Part shown: positions 35,401 to 43,896 of the stretch, in pieces | Layout: every line of letters begins with the position of its first letter | Numbering within the stretch: the first letter of the stretch is position 1 | Assembly (NCBI RefSeq): GCF_011752935.1 | Contig: NZ_VWWO01000002.1 | Span: 2,728,001 to 2,792,000 of the forward strand | Origin: Chitinophaga sp. Cy-1792 | GTDB taxonomy: Bacteria > Bacteroidota > Bacteroidia > Chitinophagales > Chitinophagaceae | Length of the DNA: 64,000 bases | Direction: 5' to 3' | The notes under the pieces: model-generated | Databases searched by the model: none | What the model saw: only the letters and a program-made list of their open reading frames with translations | Told to the model about the DNA's origin: nothing | Position numbers and translations under genes: made by a program

Positions 35401-35799
35401 GGCCGCCTGGACGGCTATGCAGGCTATGCATTATACAGCAACGGCAACGTACAGCGCTGGCAGATGGATAACCGCTGGACAGCTGACAATCCAAACAGAA
35501 ACGCAAAATATCCTCGTATGGAAATCATCAGCAACCAGGGTACAGGCAATACTTTAACCTCCTCCTACTGGCTGCTCGATGGCTCTTATCTGCGTCTGAA
35601 AAATGTGCAGCTGGGTTATACCTTCTCCAAAGACCTGCTGAAAACGATCAACATCAGCAGTGTGCGCATTTTCGCGGCAGGAGAAAACCTGCATACCTGG
35701 AGCCATTACCGCAAAGGATGGGACCCTGAAATCAATACCGGCGGCGCCTATTACCCTATCCTTGCCAACTACACCGTGGGCCTGAACGTCACTTTCTAA
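32404..35799 (+). CDS. SusC/RagA family TonB-linked outer membrane protein with STN domain
   Basis: A 1131-residue transporter of the sulfatase locus. Leader to about residue 45 (ending SAKSYSQ); STN domain about 48-118 (IAIKTLFKKIEQQSSYQFFF ... LTFEIVDKIVVIKP); carboxypeptidase-regulatory-like domain about 138-210 (GTVKDEDGQLLVGATVRIQS); plug about 215-330 (VVVGYGTQKKTQLIGSVSQV, GTIQIRGVGSFGASTEALVL, YGARAANGVVLVTTKTG); then the barrel, ending ILANYTVGLNVTF with terminal Phe. The barrel segment GWDPEINTGGAYYP is typical. It should import a sulfated oligosaccharide with the SusD encoded 18 nt downstream and signal through FecR. Confidence 0.96.
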   Translation: MLLKAKFYAPPKKRGLTSKILLAMKWSIVLNLVLCLQISAKSYSQNISISENKIAIKTLFKKIEQQSSYQFFFKEKLLQDTHPVDVHVANADIKTLLSKYLPQQGLTFEIVDKIVVIKPAENTSPFLQPLTPENIRQLLQGTVKDEDGQLLVGATVRIQSSGKGTTTNTEGRFTLDIPTSPAILEISFLGYETLTVPYTGQQALSITLKRKGFKADELVVVGYGTQKKTQLIGSVSQVTGKDINNRPVPNITQALTGQMPGVSVIQRTGAPGSAGTIQIRGVGSFGASTEALVLVDGIPTNSFNDIDPNDIESISVLKDASSAAIYGARAANGVVLVTTKTGGKQKMKVSYNGYVGMQKITATPDFVNSWEYAQMVNEAQPGSYTADQIAKFKDGSDPDNYPNTNWIDATFKKHFMQTGHNVSLSNGNDNTQYMLSLGYLNQDGVVAKNDYKKYSARFNLQSNITSTLKLTTRLSYIQSNLEQPNTPATLDATSMTDIISSVVRTNATFPIKLSNGSWGAGVVNKGNPVSWLNSASFYKDRESDLNANARLDWFVIPDLKLSAIGGYTQTQGQTKNFLATQQINSTVFLSPSSLTMGTGYRQYKTVQGLAEYNKAIKQHEIAVLAGYAFEQWNTETLSAGRSNLPSNDLTELPLGDVATQTNGSNNEVSALRSFFGRIQYNFAHKYLFETNMRYDGSSRFPANKKNAFFPSAAIGWRISEEEFIKDKIKWLNELKIKGSYGTLGNQNIGTYPYQNTLTTGYNYAFGGVASPGAVRLTLNDTTLHWESTRTKDIGIDGALFNNKLTFSAAWFDRYTYDILVKPSGSVSAVLGTAIGYQNSGKLQNRGWEFTIGHKNHVGQVDYFVNGNFSITKNKVLDLGVGNVVQPNGLVGNGSNIFIGYPLNSYYGYVADGLFTDAADVAAWQQNNNMTAISPSPKPGDIRYKDISGPGGKPDGKVSADYDRVVLGSTIPKYNFGASLGAAYHGFDLSMMLQGVAGVKGRLDGYAGYALYSNGNVQRWQMDNRWTADNPNRNAKYPRMEIISNQGTGNTLTSSYWLLDGSYLRLKNVQLGYTFSKDLLKTINISSVRIFAAGENLHTWSHYRKGWDPEINTGGAYYPILANYTVGLNVTF

Positions 35800-35817
35800 C
35801 CGACAAAATTGCTTATC

Positions 35818-37476
35818 ATGACGACTATTCATAAAAAATATACATCGCTGACAACAACAGTTTTACTGTTGCTGCTACTTGCCATAAGTGCCTGCAAAAA
35901 AGACCTGGATACCTCTCCCCTTACCACTTACTCCAACGAAACATTCTGGACCAGTGAGCAAAATGCCATGATTGCCTTAACAGGTGTTTACAGAGGAAAT
36001 ATCCAGATGAACAAGGCTGCAGAATTCACTGCCACCGACTGGTGGTCGTATTACGGGCTGCTGTTCCAGGAGTTTGCGTCCGACAATGCCTACGACCGCC
36101 GTGGCGATAATTCCGCCATTAACCGTCTCAGTAATGGCACCATGACCAATGATCTTGGTGTCCTCGGTGAATACTGGTCGGCCAGCTATACCCGTATTGC
36201 AAGAGCCAATTACTTCCTGGAGAATGTGGCCAAAACGCCTGTATCAAAAGATAAACTCGCCCGCCTGACAGCAGAAGCCCGCTTCCTGCGTGCCTGCACC
36301 TATTTTTACATGTCGCAGTTCTGGCAGTCGGTACCCCTTGTAACCCGCTCGCTGTCTGCATATGAAGCCAACCACGTTTTAAAGGCGCCCAAAGATTCCA
36401 TCGTTCAGTTTGTGATCGATGAATTAAATGCCGCCGTGGCAGATCTTCCGCAATACAAAGACCTTGCATCAACAGAGCGTGGCCGTGCCTCCAAGCAGGC
36501 TGCCCTGGCTTTTCTCGGAAGATTATATCTCTCAGAAAAAAAATATGCACAGGCAGCCAGTACCTACAAACAGATCATCGATTATAACGACAACATCATT
36601 GACCCGGACTATGCGGGCCTTTTTAACGGCAGCAATGAAACCAGCAAGGAGATCATCTTCGCTACGCAATATGTAGTGGATTATGGCTCCAATGCCATGT
36701 TACAGCATATGTACCCGGCAGTAGCCGGCGGCTGGCACCTGTATTGTCCGCTGGGAAGCCTGGTAGAATCATATGAATTCAACGACGGCACCCCATTTTC
36801 GTTTACTGATGCCCGTTACAACCCGAATGATCTTGGTGCCGGCAGGGATCCCAGGCTGAAACTGAATATCCTGTATAACGGGAATTTATTTAAAAACCTG
36901 CGCTATGTATCACATCCGGATTCCGTCAGCAGCAGCGACCAGCTGACTACCACCAAACAAGCCACCAGAACAGGCTTCTGTATCAGGAAATATAACAGTG
37001 AAACCTTCACTGGCGACCTGCAGAACTCAGGCATCGACCTTCCCGTGATCCGCTATGCAGAAGTATTGCTCAGTTACCTTGAAGCTAAACTGGAAGCCGG
37101 AGATGCCATTGACCAGTCGTTACTCGATGCTACCATCAACAAAGTACGTGGCCGTGCAGCAGTGAATATGCCACCGGTAAAGGTTACAGACGCCGCTACC
37201 CTGCGGCCTGTCCTTCGCCGTGAGCGCCGCAACGAACTCGCCATGGAAGGCCTCCGTTACTGGGACCTCCTGCGCTGGGGTATTGCCGCCCAGGTATTAA
37301 AAGGTGATTTCTATGGCGCTCCATTCCCGAACGCAAAGAACCTGCGTAAGAATGCCGCCGGCACCGTAGACCCTTATAGCCGCTGGTACGTCACCAGCAA
37401 GGCTTTCAGAGCAGGCACAGATGAAAAATGGCCGGTACCGCTGTCAGAAGTAAATATCAATCCAAAGTTGCAATAA
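35818..37476 (+). CDS. SusD/RagB family outer membrane lipoprotein
   Basis: A surface lipoprotein of about 552 residues. The ATG at 35818 gives a leader MTTIHKKYTSLTTTVLLLLL followed by LAISAC, with Cys about residue 26 as lipobox; the TTG three codons earlier adds nothing. SusD landmarks: ETFWTSEQNAMIALTGVYRG, ARFLRACTYFYMSQFWQSVP, and the C-terminal LRRERRNELAMEGLRYWDLL signature, then WPVPLSEVNINPKL. It binds the substrate for the neighbouring SusC. The sulfatase gene starts 15 nt after its stop, so the three are one operon. Confidence 0.95.
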   Translation: MTTIHKKYTSLTTTVLLLLLLAISACKKDLDTSPLTTYSNETFWTSEQNAMIALTGVYRGNIQMNKAAEFTATDWWSYYGLLFQEFASDNAYDRRGDNSAINRLSNGTMTNDLGVLGEYWSASYTRIARANYFLENVAKTPVSKDKLARLTAEARFLRACTYFYMSQFWQSVPLVTRSLSAYEANHVLKAPKDSIVQFVIDELNAAVADLPQYKDLASTERGRASKQAALAFLGRLYLSEKKYAQAASTYKQIIDYNDNIIDPDYAGLFNGSNETSKEIIFATQYVVDYGSNAMLQHMYPAVAGGWHLYCPLGSLVESYEFNDGTPFSFTDARYNPNDLGAGRDPRLKLNILYNGNLFKNLRYVSHPDSVSSSDQLTTTKQATRTGFCIRKYNSETFTGDLQNSGIDLPVIRYAEVLLSYLEAKLEAGDAIDQSLLDATINKVRGRAAVNMPPVKVTDAATLRPVLRRERRNELAMEGLRYWDLLRWGIAAQVLKGDFYGAPFPNAKNLRKNAAGTVDPYSRWYVTSKAFRAGTDEKWPVPLSEVNINPKLQ

Positions 37477-37491
37477 CTCAGCAATAAGCAT

Positions 37492-39021
37492 ATGAAAAGA
37501 TTGTATCTGTTCACAGCAGGGATATTCTTCCTGCTGGGAACCACCACCAGACTATCCGCGCAGCAAAAGCCCAACATCATCGTCATTTATGCCGATGACC
37601 TGGGCTATGGCGATATCAGCTGCTATGGTATGAAAAGAATTCAGACGCCTAACATCGATCAGCTCGCCCGGCAGGGTGTACGCTTTACCAATGGCTATGC
37701 TACCAGTGCTACGTGTACACCTTCCCGTTATGGTATACTCACCGGCCGTTACCCGTGGCGGCAGAAAGGCACCGGCATCGCTCCCGGCGATGCGTCCCTG
37801 ATCATACCAACAGACCATAAAACGCTGCCAGGGATGCTCCAGGATGCCGGATACCACACCGCAGCCATCGGCAAATGGCACCTGGGCATAGGAAATCCGG
37901 GTACCACCATCGACTGGAATACCGAACTGAAACCAGGCCCCAACGAAGTAGGGTTCAACTACTCCTTTATCATGCCGGCAACGCTCGACCGCGTGCCCTG
38001 CGTTTTCGTGGAGAACCACCATGTCGTCAATCTCGACAAAAATGACCCTATCACCGTCAGCTATAAACATAAAGTAGGCAACGATCCTACCGGAAAAGAA
38101 AATCCGGAAAAGCTACGTATGCGCACAGATCCCCACCAGGGTCACGACCAGACCATCATCGACAGTATCAGCCGCATCGGCTGGATGACAGGAGGCAACA
38201 GCGCCAGGTGGAAAGATGAAAATATCGCAGGCATCATCACACAAAAAGCCATCAGCTTCATCGGAGAAAATAAAACGAACCCATTTTTTATCTACTTCGC
38301 CAGCGGCGATATCCACGTACCCCGCTACCCTAACAGTATGTTCAGAGGTAAAAGCGGTATGGGACTCCGTGGTGATGCCATCCTGCAGCTCGACTGGACA
38401 GTAGGCCAGATCGTTCATGCACTGGATTCCCTCGGGCTGACACAAAACACCATGATCATCTTCAGCAGTGATAATGGACCTGTTCTCAACGACGGCTACC
38501 TCGACCAGGCAGTTGAACTCGTTGGCAGCCATAAGCCCGCAGGCCCGCTCAGAGGCGGTAAATACAGCAGCTTTGAAGCCGGCGCACGCGTTCCGCTGAT
38601 CGTTAAATGGCCTGCCACTATTAAAAAGCCGTCCGTTTCCAATGCCCTGATAGGCCAGATAGACTTCTTTTCATCGCTGGCAAAACTCACCGGTCAGCCT
38701 ATCGCGAATGATGATGCACCGGACAGCTTCGATATGCTGCAACAACTGCTGGGAAAATCGGGTAAGAGTCGCCCCTATATTATCACACAGGGAAATGCAC
38801 TCGCACTCATAGAAGGAGATTATAAATATATCACCCCTTCCAATGGCCGTAAATATGCCGATGAGGTTCAGATCGAAATGGGTACCGATCCGGCACCACA
38901 GCTCTATAATATTAAAAAAGATGTATTCGAGAAAGACAATCTCGCAAAAAAAGATCCCACAAAAACCAATGCCATGGCTGAAAAGCTAAAAGCAGTATCA
39001 GCCGCTGAAAGCAGCAGGTAA
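37492..39021 (+). CDS. Arylsulfatase-type sulfatase (formylglycine-dependent)
   Basis: A 509-residue exported type I sulfatase. Signal peptide about 1-24 (ending RLSAQQ). Metal-binding Asp pair D35/D36 in VIYADDLGYGD; the catalytic formylglycine precursor is C75 in ATCTPSRYGILTGRYP, matching C-x-P-S-R; AIGKWHLGIG and FIYFASGDIHVPRYP contribute later active-site residues. Cys-type activation in Bacteroidota is by a radical-SAM maturase encoded elsewhere. As the last gene of the sigma/FecR/SusC/SusD operon it should remove sulfate from a glycan bound and imported by that pair. Which glycan (for example carrageenan-like, fucoidan or host glycosaminoglycan) cannot be told, and no glycosidase is adjacent. 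Confidence 0.94.
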   Translation: MKRLYLFTAGIFFLLGTTTRLSAQQKPNIIVIYADDLGYGDISCYGMKRIQTPNIDQLARQGVRFTNGYATSATCTPSRYGILTGRYPWRQKGTGIAPGDASLIIPTDHKTLPGMLQDAGYHTAAIGKWHLGIGNPGTTIDWNTELKPGPNEVGFNYSFIMPATLDRVPCVFVENHHVVNLDKNDPITVSYKHKVGNDPTGKENPEKLRMRTDPHQGHDQTIIDSISRIGWMTGGNSARWKDENIAGIITQKAISFIGENKTNPFFIYFASGDIHVPRYPNSMFRGKSGMGLRGDAILQLDWTVGQIVHALDSLGLTQNTMIIFSSDNGPVLNDGYLDQAVELVGSHKPAGPLRGGKYSSFEAGARVPLIVKWPATIKKPSVSNALIGQIDFFSSLAKLTGQPIANDDAPDSFDMLQQLLGKSGKSRPYIITQGNALALIEGDYKYITPSNGRKYADEVQIEMGTDPAPQLYNIKKDVFEKDNLAKKDPTKTNAMAEKLKAVSAAESSR

Positions 39022-39040
39022 ACCTGTTTTTCCGCCATTC

Positions 39041-39075
39041 AAAAAGCCGTCTCTACGCAGTAGAGGCGGCTTTTT
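39041..39075 (+). terminator. Intrinsic terminator of the sulfatase operon
   Basis: AAAAGCCGTCTCTAC pairs with GTAGAGGCGGCTTTT (one G-U pair) around loop GCA, followed by TATTTT. It lies 20 bases after the sulfatase stop at 39021. Confidence 0.88.
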
Positions 39076-39205
39076 ATTTTCACCATTGACGCTTATCCCC
39101 TCTTCAAACTAATTTCTTTTCAGGATACGATGCCAGAAATCCGCGACTTTCCTTAATTTAGGGCGTCAACGATACCTAAATAGATTCGCCGTTATTCCAC
39201 GTACC

Positions 39206-39226
39206 TTATACCGCAATACGGTATAA
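39206..39226. promoter_or_regulatory. 8-bp inverted repeat upstream of the 7TM-DISM gene, possible operator
   Basis: TTATACCG and CGGTATAA flank the 5-nt spacer CAATA. The element ends 16 bases before the ATG at 39243, the right place for an operator or a promoter-overlapping site. The encoded protein has a zinc-ribbon/HTH-like C-terminus, so autoregulation is conceivable but purely inferred. It is too short and T-poor for a terminator. Confidence 0.4.
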
Positions 39227-39242
39227 CTATTATGCTTATACG

Positions 39243-41126
39243 ATGCATTCAACCAACATGCCACTGTATTCAAAAATGATACGCTGCTGTATTATAGCAA
39301 TGCTATTATGCTTCTGTATTTCCACCAGCGTGCAGGCACAGCGCCCTGTACACATCAACCACACCACAGCAGAGTATATTTTCACCAATGATGAAATCAG
39401 CTGGCTGGAAGACCCCGCCGGCACCATGCAGTTTAAAGAGGCCCGCTCCCGCGATGCAGCAGGTGAATTTCAAGCCAACACCAGCTACTATCCCAAAAAT
39501 ACAGACCAGCAGTCTGCATACTGGTTTAAGGTACATGTGATCCTGGGTGATTCCATAGAAAAGAAGCAAAGCATCATTGAGTTTTTTGATCAGACTATCG
39601 ATGATATAACGATTTATCTCCCCGATGCCAATGGCGAATATATCGCGGCACATTCCGGGGCAGCAGAGCAATTCCGCCACCGCCTTTACCAGCACAAGAA
39701 CTTCGAATTCCAGGTGCCTGATCTGTCGAAAGGCGATTATACCTATTACGTGCGGGTGAAGTCGCTGAATGAAATCAACTTCATCATGGTATACCGCACG
39801 GCAGAGCGTTTCATCAACTATGCCCTCGTGGAATATATCACCTATGGGTTGTTTTATGGTATGATACTCGTTTTCTGTTTTTATAACCTCCTCATGCTGA
39901 TGGCCACCGGCCTCAATCACTACCTGTATTATGTACTGTATATTGTTAGTGTGGGCGTTTATGAGATGAGCACAGATGGTATTGCCTTTCAGTTTATCTG
40001 GCCGGGTACACCCGGACTAAATGTATACATGTATGGCATCTCCCTATATTGCATGAGTATATTTGCACTCATCTTTGCCAGAACATTATTGCGTGTAAAA
40101 AGACAAAGTCCTTTCCTATACAGGCTTTTGAACGGGATCATCGTTATACGGACCGTATTCTTTATCGTTTGCCTGTTTTTCAGAAAAGAATGGTTTATCT
40201 ACAAATTTCTTGATTTCATACCACTCTTCGCAGCATTTATTGCCGGTATCATTATCTGGTACAAGGGCTTTAAGCCGGCACGCTTCTTTGTGTTGGGCTA
40301 CGCCCTGCTCTTTCTCGGCGCTATCGGAAAATTAATCAATGTGCTGGGGCTGATCAGCGGAAACCTGTCTGTAGCGGCACATTACAGTATGGTATTTGGA
40401 TTTGTTATGGAGATGATTTTGCTATCTTTTTCCATCGGCGACCAGGTAAGACTTTTAAGAAAGGAAAAGAAACAGGCGCAGGACGATGCCTTTTTTCACA
40501 TGCAGCATCATCTCAAACTACAGGCATCTGCCAATCAGCTACTGGAAGAACAGGTGGCCGAACGTACCAGGCAGCTGGAATTACAATCCCAGGAAATCTA
40601 CCAGCAGGCACAGGAGATCGCCCGCATGAATAAATTACTGGAGAAAGATAATGCCGAATTAAAAACGAATATTGAAAAAATAACAGATGCCAGGATCACC
40701 TCTGCGGAGCTGACATTTGAAGAATTCAGCCAGAAATATCCCGATCAGGAAAAATGCTACAGCTTCCTGGCAGACCTGAAATGGAGCAAAGGATACTCCT
40801 GCAAAAAATGTAATTACAATAACTTCAGCAAAGGCCGCAAACCATTCAGTCGCCGCTGTAATAAATGCGCCTATGAAGAATCTCCGATGAACGATACTAT
40901 TTTTGAAAATAACCGTATACCGATCAACAAAGCATTTTACATCGTATACCTGGTGTTTACTACCAAAGGGAATATATCGTCTTACCAGATTGCGGAAAAA
41001 ACAGGTATGCGCCAGGGTACTTGCTGGGCCTATGCCGTACGAATTAAAAATCTCCTGGAGGCAGAATCCATGACTACCAGGAAAAATAAAAAAGGTAGCT
41101 GGATGGACCTGATCATGAAAGTTTAA
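39243..41126 (+). CDS. 7TM-DISM receptor fused to an IS1595-type transposase zinc-ribbon/HTH domain
   Basis: A 627-residue membrane receptor with an unusual output domain. Signal peptide about 1-33 (ending VQAQ); an extracellular 7TMR-DISM sensory domain about 35-185; seven hydrophobic helices about 190-400 (YGLFYGMILVFCFYNLLMLM onward), the 7TM diverse intracellular signalling module; a cytoplasmic coiled coil about 410-485 (rich in Gln/Glu). From 488 the protein resembles the N-terminal part of IS1595-family transposases: YPDQEKCYSFLADLKWSKG, a four-cysteine zinc ribbon C520/C523/C539/C542, then IFENNRIPINKAFYIVYLVF and an HTH-like stretch ending GTCWAYAVRIKNLL. The DDE nuclease part is absent, so this is a domesticated DNA-binding module, not a transposon. 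It likely couples an external ligand to transcription. Confidence 0.85.
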   Translation: MHSTNMPLYSKMIRCCIIAMLLCFCISTSVQAQRPVHINHTTAEYIFTNDEISWLEDPAGTMQFKEARSRDAAGEFQANTSYYPKNTDQQSAYWFKVHVILGDSIEKKQSIIEFFDQTIDDITIYLPDANGEYIAAHSGAAEQFRHRLYQHKNFEFQVPDLSKGDYTYYVRVKSLNEINFIMVYRTAERFINYALVEYITYGLFYGMILVFCFYNLLMLMATGLNHYLYYVLYIVSVGVYEMSTDGIAFQFIWPGTPGLNVYMYGISLYCMSIFALIFARTLLRVKRQSPFLYRLLNGIIVIRTVFFIVCLFFRKEWFIYKFLDFIPLFAAFIAGIIIWYKGFKPARFFVLGYALLFLGAIGKLINVLGLISGNLSVAAHYSMVFGFVMEMILLSFSIGDQVRLLRKEKKQAQDDAFFHMQHHLKLQASANQLLEEQVAERTRQLELQSQEIYQQAQEIARMNKLLEKDNAELKTNIEKITDARITSAELTFEEFSQKYPDQEKCYSFLADLKWSKGYSCKKCNYNNFSKGRKPFSRRCNKCAYEESPMNDTIFENNRIPINKAFYIVYLVFTTKGNISSYQIAEKTGMRQGTCWAYAVRIKNLLEAESMTTRKNKKGSWMDLIMKV

Positions 41127-42019
41127 AATTGAAACCTGGTGCCAACAGCCAGGTTAAGGGCGTGTGTAGTAGCGCCATTGAACCGGGTGGTCTGCACTGC
41201 GCCGGAATCCAGGTACAAATCATCCGTTCCGGTGCCGGTTTCCGAACGATTGTATACGCCGGATACAAGCAGTACCATGTAATGATTCAGCCGGAAAACC
41301 GTACTGAAAGACATTCTTACATCATACCCCCTGGCATACTGCCGGAAGCTCACCGGATGCTGGAAGGCAGCTATCAGGTTCCAGTCGGCCACAGCGGCAT
41401 AATGCAGCTGGCCGTACTGCAGGTCGCCGGCTATTTCCAGCCAGGATGCAACCCGGTACAACCCCGATATACCTCCAATCATACCTTTCCAGCTGGTATT
41501 GTAGGTACACCTGAGATTTTTCTCACCGGCCACTGCTGCGGCGTGATCCAGCAGGAATAAATTTGCCTTGTTGATCGTATAGCCTGCAAATACCGATAAT
41601 TCCAGCCTTTTCCGTTGCAGGAAATGATATCCTCCGTACAACCTGTAAGCTGATATGGAACCTTCATCGCTGTCTAAATTCGCATGATAGGTAGGCAGAT
41701 GACGGTCGTTTGCTCCATAATCGTTATCTGTTGCATGTCCTGTTTTAATAAAACAGCTGGATATGTCTACCCCTGCAAACCACCGCGGGAAAGGGGTAAA
41801 TCGTATCCCGCCATTTAACACAGGGCCACCCAGTGCACGCCATTTCACTTCAGACAATACATTAACCGCTGCATTACCGGCATTTCCTGCAATCGACCAT
41901 TGCAGCGCCGATGTCTGATACCCACCGGATAAATCTATAGTAAGGATCTGTGCACTATCCTGCGCCTGCGCAGCCATGCAGCTTAGCAGGCACATAACTT
42001 TTAACAGCAAGGATTTCAT
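41123..42019 (-). CDS. Probable outer membrane beta-barrel protein of unknown function
   Basis: A 298-residue exported protein with signal peptide MKSLLLKVMCLLSCMAAQAQ. The mature sequence alternates polar and hydrophobic residues in strand-like runs (LNGGIRFTPFPRWFAGVDIS, AYRLYGGYHFLQRKRLELSVF, LEIAGDLQYGQLHYAAVADW) and ends THALNLAVGTRFQF, with a terminal Phe as in outer-membrane barrels. No family recognised. Its stop codon overlaps that of the convergent 7TM-DISM gene by four bases (41123-41126). It lies downstream of the GH30 gene (65-nt gap containing a hairpin), so co-expression with that enzyme is uncertain. Confidence 0.72.
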   Translation of the reverse strand: MKSLLLKVMCLLSCMAAQAQDSAQILTIDLSGGYQTSALQWSIAGNAGNAAVNVLSEVKWRALGGPVLNGGIRFTPFPRWFAGVDISSCFIKTGHATDNDYGANDRHLPTYHANLDSDEGSISAYRLYGGYHFLQRKRLELSVFAGYTINKANLFLLDHAAAVAGEKNLRCTYNTSWKGMIGGISGLYRVASWLEIAGDLQYGQLHYAAVADWNLIAAFQHPVSFRQYARGYDVRMSFSTVFRLNHYMVLLVSGVYNRSETGTGTDDLYLDSGAVQTTRFNGATTHALNLAVGTRFQF

Positions 42020-42032
42020 CTTATATGAATAA

Positions 42033-42066
42033 GTTTACCCACCCGGCAAGGGCCTGGTGGGTAAAC
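42033..42066 (-). terminator. Hairpin after the GH30 gene
   Basis: GTTTACCCACC (42033-42043) pairs perfectly with GGTGGGTAAAC (42056-42066). It begins 18 bases past the GH30 stop at 42085. On the minus strand only a weak tract (TTATTCATAT) follows, so it may be a terminator, an mRNA-stabilising stem or an attenuator before the next gene. Confidence 0.5.
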
Positions 42067-42084
42067 GTAAATGATTGGATAGGA

Positions 42085-43896
42085 TTACTGATTTACACCA
42101 AATGCTTCCCAGCCGGAAATAGCAGTACGGGTACAGGTCATGGCCTGGGTACCGTTTTCGGAACTTACATACAGTCCGTTATTGCCACGAAGGGATATTT
42201 TACCGTCGGCATTCACCACCCAGTCAAACTTTTCCCAGTCGCCAACAGTGGTGCGGTTACAGGTAATCGCCTGTGCACCATTTTCTGATGATACATATTT
42301 GCCCATCGCCTGCAATGCAATCTTTCCGCTGCCGGCGTCGATCACGGTGAAAGTTTCCCAGCCGGATGCTGTTGCCCTGTTGCAGTTCATGGCCTGTGTA
42401 CCATTCTCACTGCTAACGTACATGTTATTAAAACCTTTCAGCGTAATATTCTGTCCGATAGGCGCAGTAGTGCCGGTGCTGCCTGCTCCTGACCATTTAA
42501 ACGTTGCAGACGAGCCACCAGGTAAGGTATAGGTAAATGACTGGCTGCCCCACAGCACTTTAAATGAAACGCTGGAAGAACCGGTATTATAGGCCAGCAG
42601 CACTTTTGACCCATCGCTGTTTTTAAAGGCGGTTGTCTGGATATTGCCGGAGCTGTTGGATGAAATACGTACCGCGCCTGGCTGTACGAATTTAGAAACC
42701 TGTGCAATAATATAATACCCTACTCTCCTTGTAATGGTACTGCCATCGATCGTGATAGCGCCCATAGAGTTAGAGCTGCCACCAGGTGTGTGAGGGCCAC
42801 CCTGGGAGTCGCTGGCGAGGTTCCATTCCAATACGGTCCTGGACCAGTTATTAAGTGATCCGAGCACCACGTTCTGGGTATGCCAGGCGAAATCGCCGGA
42901 GAAGCTGCCGCTGGTAGAGGTATACTGTTCTGTGAAATAAACGTTCTTATTGGTAGCATTCTTTACGGTGGTCATGGCAGAGATATTGCCGCCATAGAGG
43001 TGAAATGCCGAACCATCCACATAAGTACTGTTATTGGCAACATAGGTAGGAAAATCGGTATTATCACAGTTGTGGTCATAGCAGATGATCTTACAATTGA
43101 AGCCGGCGCCACGCAGCTTAGGGCCCATATAGCTGTTAATCAGTCCCAGTTCATTTTCTTTGGTAAGGGTCATGCTGGGCTCATTGTTGGCGTTCAGCGG
43201 TTCGTTCTGCGGTGTTACGCCCCAGATTTCGATACCTTGTCCGCGCATGGCGTTCATATAATCCAGCCAGTATTGTCCGTAGCTCTCATAGTTCTCTGCC
43301 TTCAGGGTGCCGCCGGAAAAAGAGCCGTTGGATTTCATCCAGGTAGGCGCCGTCCATGGCGTGGCCAGTACTTTGATTGCCGGATTGATCGCCAGGATTT
43401 TTTTCAGGATGGGAATGGTGTACGTCAGGTCGGGGCCAGACAAGCTAAAGGAAGCGCCATCGCGGTAAGTAAAGGAATAATCACTCAGATCGGTAGCGCC
43501 GATGCCGACGCGTACCACCGACAGTCCGATACCACTGGAAGGACTGAACAGTTCATTCAACAGGGAGCTTTGCGCTGATGCCGACAGATTGCTGATTAAT
43601 TTGGCACTACCCTGGGTGAGGGTGAAACCGAAACCATCGATACCCTGATAGGTAGTTCCTTCATTTACAGTAATGGTAGTACCGGAAGAACCGGCATCCG
43701 CTGCAAAGGTAACGTTGCCTTGCTGCTGCAGTAGTTTACTCTGGTCGCCGGAGGTCATCCATACACTTACCGACTCATTGGCCCTGGCAGTGGTAGTTCC
43801 CTTTGCCTCATCGGGCATATACATGTTTTTCTTACAGGCATACATGGCCAGGCATAGCATGCCCACGGCGGCAAGCCGCAGATAATTTTTCTTCAT
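42085..43896 (-). CDS. Glycoside hydrolase family 30 lipoprotein with C-terminal fascin-like beta-trefoil
   Basis: A 603-residue surface or periplasmic glycosidase. Leader [21 protein letters not shown] with lipobox Cys at 21. The GH30 (alpha/beta)8 barrel has the start motif [16 protein letters not shown], acid/base E232 in VTPQNEPLN and nucleophile E323 in YFTEQYT, plus the C-terminal beta-sandwich side domain (about 385-470). Family members include beta-1,6-glucanases and glucosylceramidases; fungal-wall beta-1,6-glucan is a plausible substrate but is not shown. Residues 484-603 form three similar repeats ([33 protein letters not shown]) of a fascin/actin-crosslinking-type trefoil, probably a carbohydrate-binding module. 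No SusC/SusD accompanies it. Confidence 0.92.
   Translation of the reverse strand: MKKNYLRLAAVGMLCLAMYACKKNMYMPDEAKGTTTARANESVSVWMTSGDQSKLLQQQGNVTFAADAGSSGTTITVNEGTTYQGIDGFGFTLTQGSAKLISNLSASAQSSLLNELFSPSSGIGLSVVRVGIGATDLSDYSFTYRDGASFSLSGPDLTYTIPILKKILAINPAIKVLATPWTAPTWMKSNGSFSGGTLKAENYESYGQYWLDYMNAMRGQGIEIWGVTPQNEPLNANNEPSMTLTKENELGLINSYMGPKLRGAGFNCKIICYDHNCDNTDFPTYVANNSTYVDGSAFHLYGGNISAMTTVKNATNKNVYFTEQYTSTSGSFSGDFAWHTQNVVLGSLNNWSRTVLEWNLASDSQGGPHTPGGSSNSMGAITIDGSTITRRVGYYIIAQVSKFVQPGAVRISSNSSGNIQTTAFKNSDGSKVLLAYNTGSSSVSFKVLWGSQSFTYTLPGGSSATFKWSGAGSTGTTAPIGQNITLKGFNNMYVSSENGTQAMNCNRATASGWETFTVIDAGSGKIALQAMGKYVSSENGAQAITCNRTTVGDWEKFDWVVNADGKISLRGNNGLYVSSENGTQAMTCTRTAISGWEAFGVNQ
42088..42447 (-). 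repeat. Three tandem about 40-residue repeats in the GH30 protein
   Basis: Units start at residues 484, 526 and 567 of the GH30 protein. Each begins with a short hydrophobic strand, then YVSSENG(T/A)QA, a Cys-Asn/Thr-Arg triplet and a W-E-x-F motif. They are the three lobes of a beta-trefoil and are similar enough at DNA level to suggest internal triplication. Confidence 0.8.

Noticed and set aside
40730..41126. A transposase remnant or insertion sequence at the end of the 7TM-DISM gene
   Set aside because: The transposase-like zinc ribbon is in frame with the receptor, there are no terminal inverted repeats or target duplications, and the DDE domain is missing; treated as a domain fusion.
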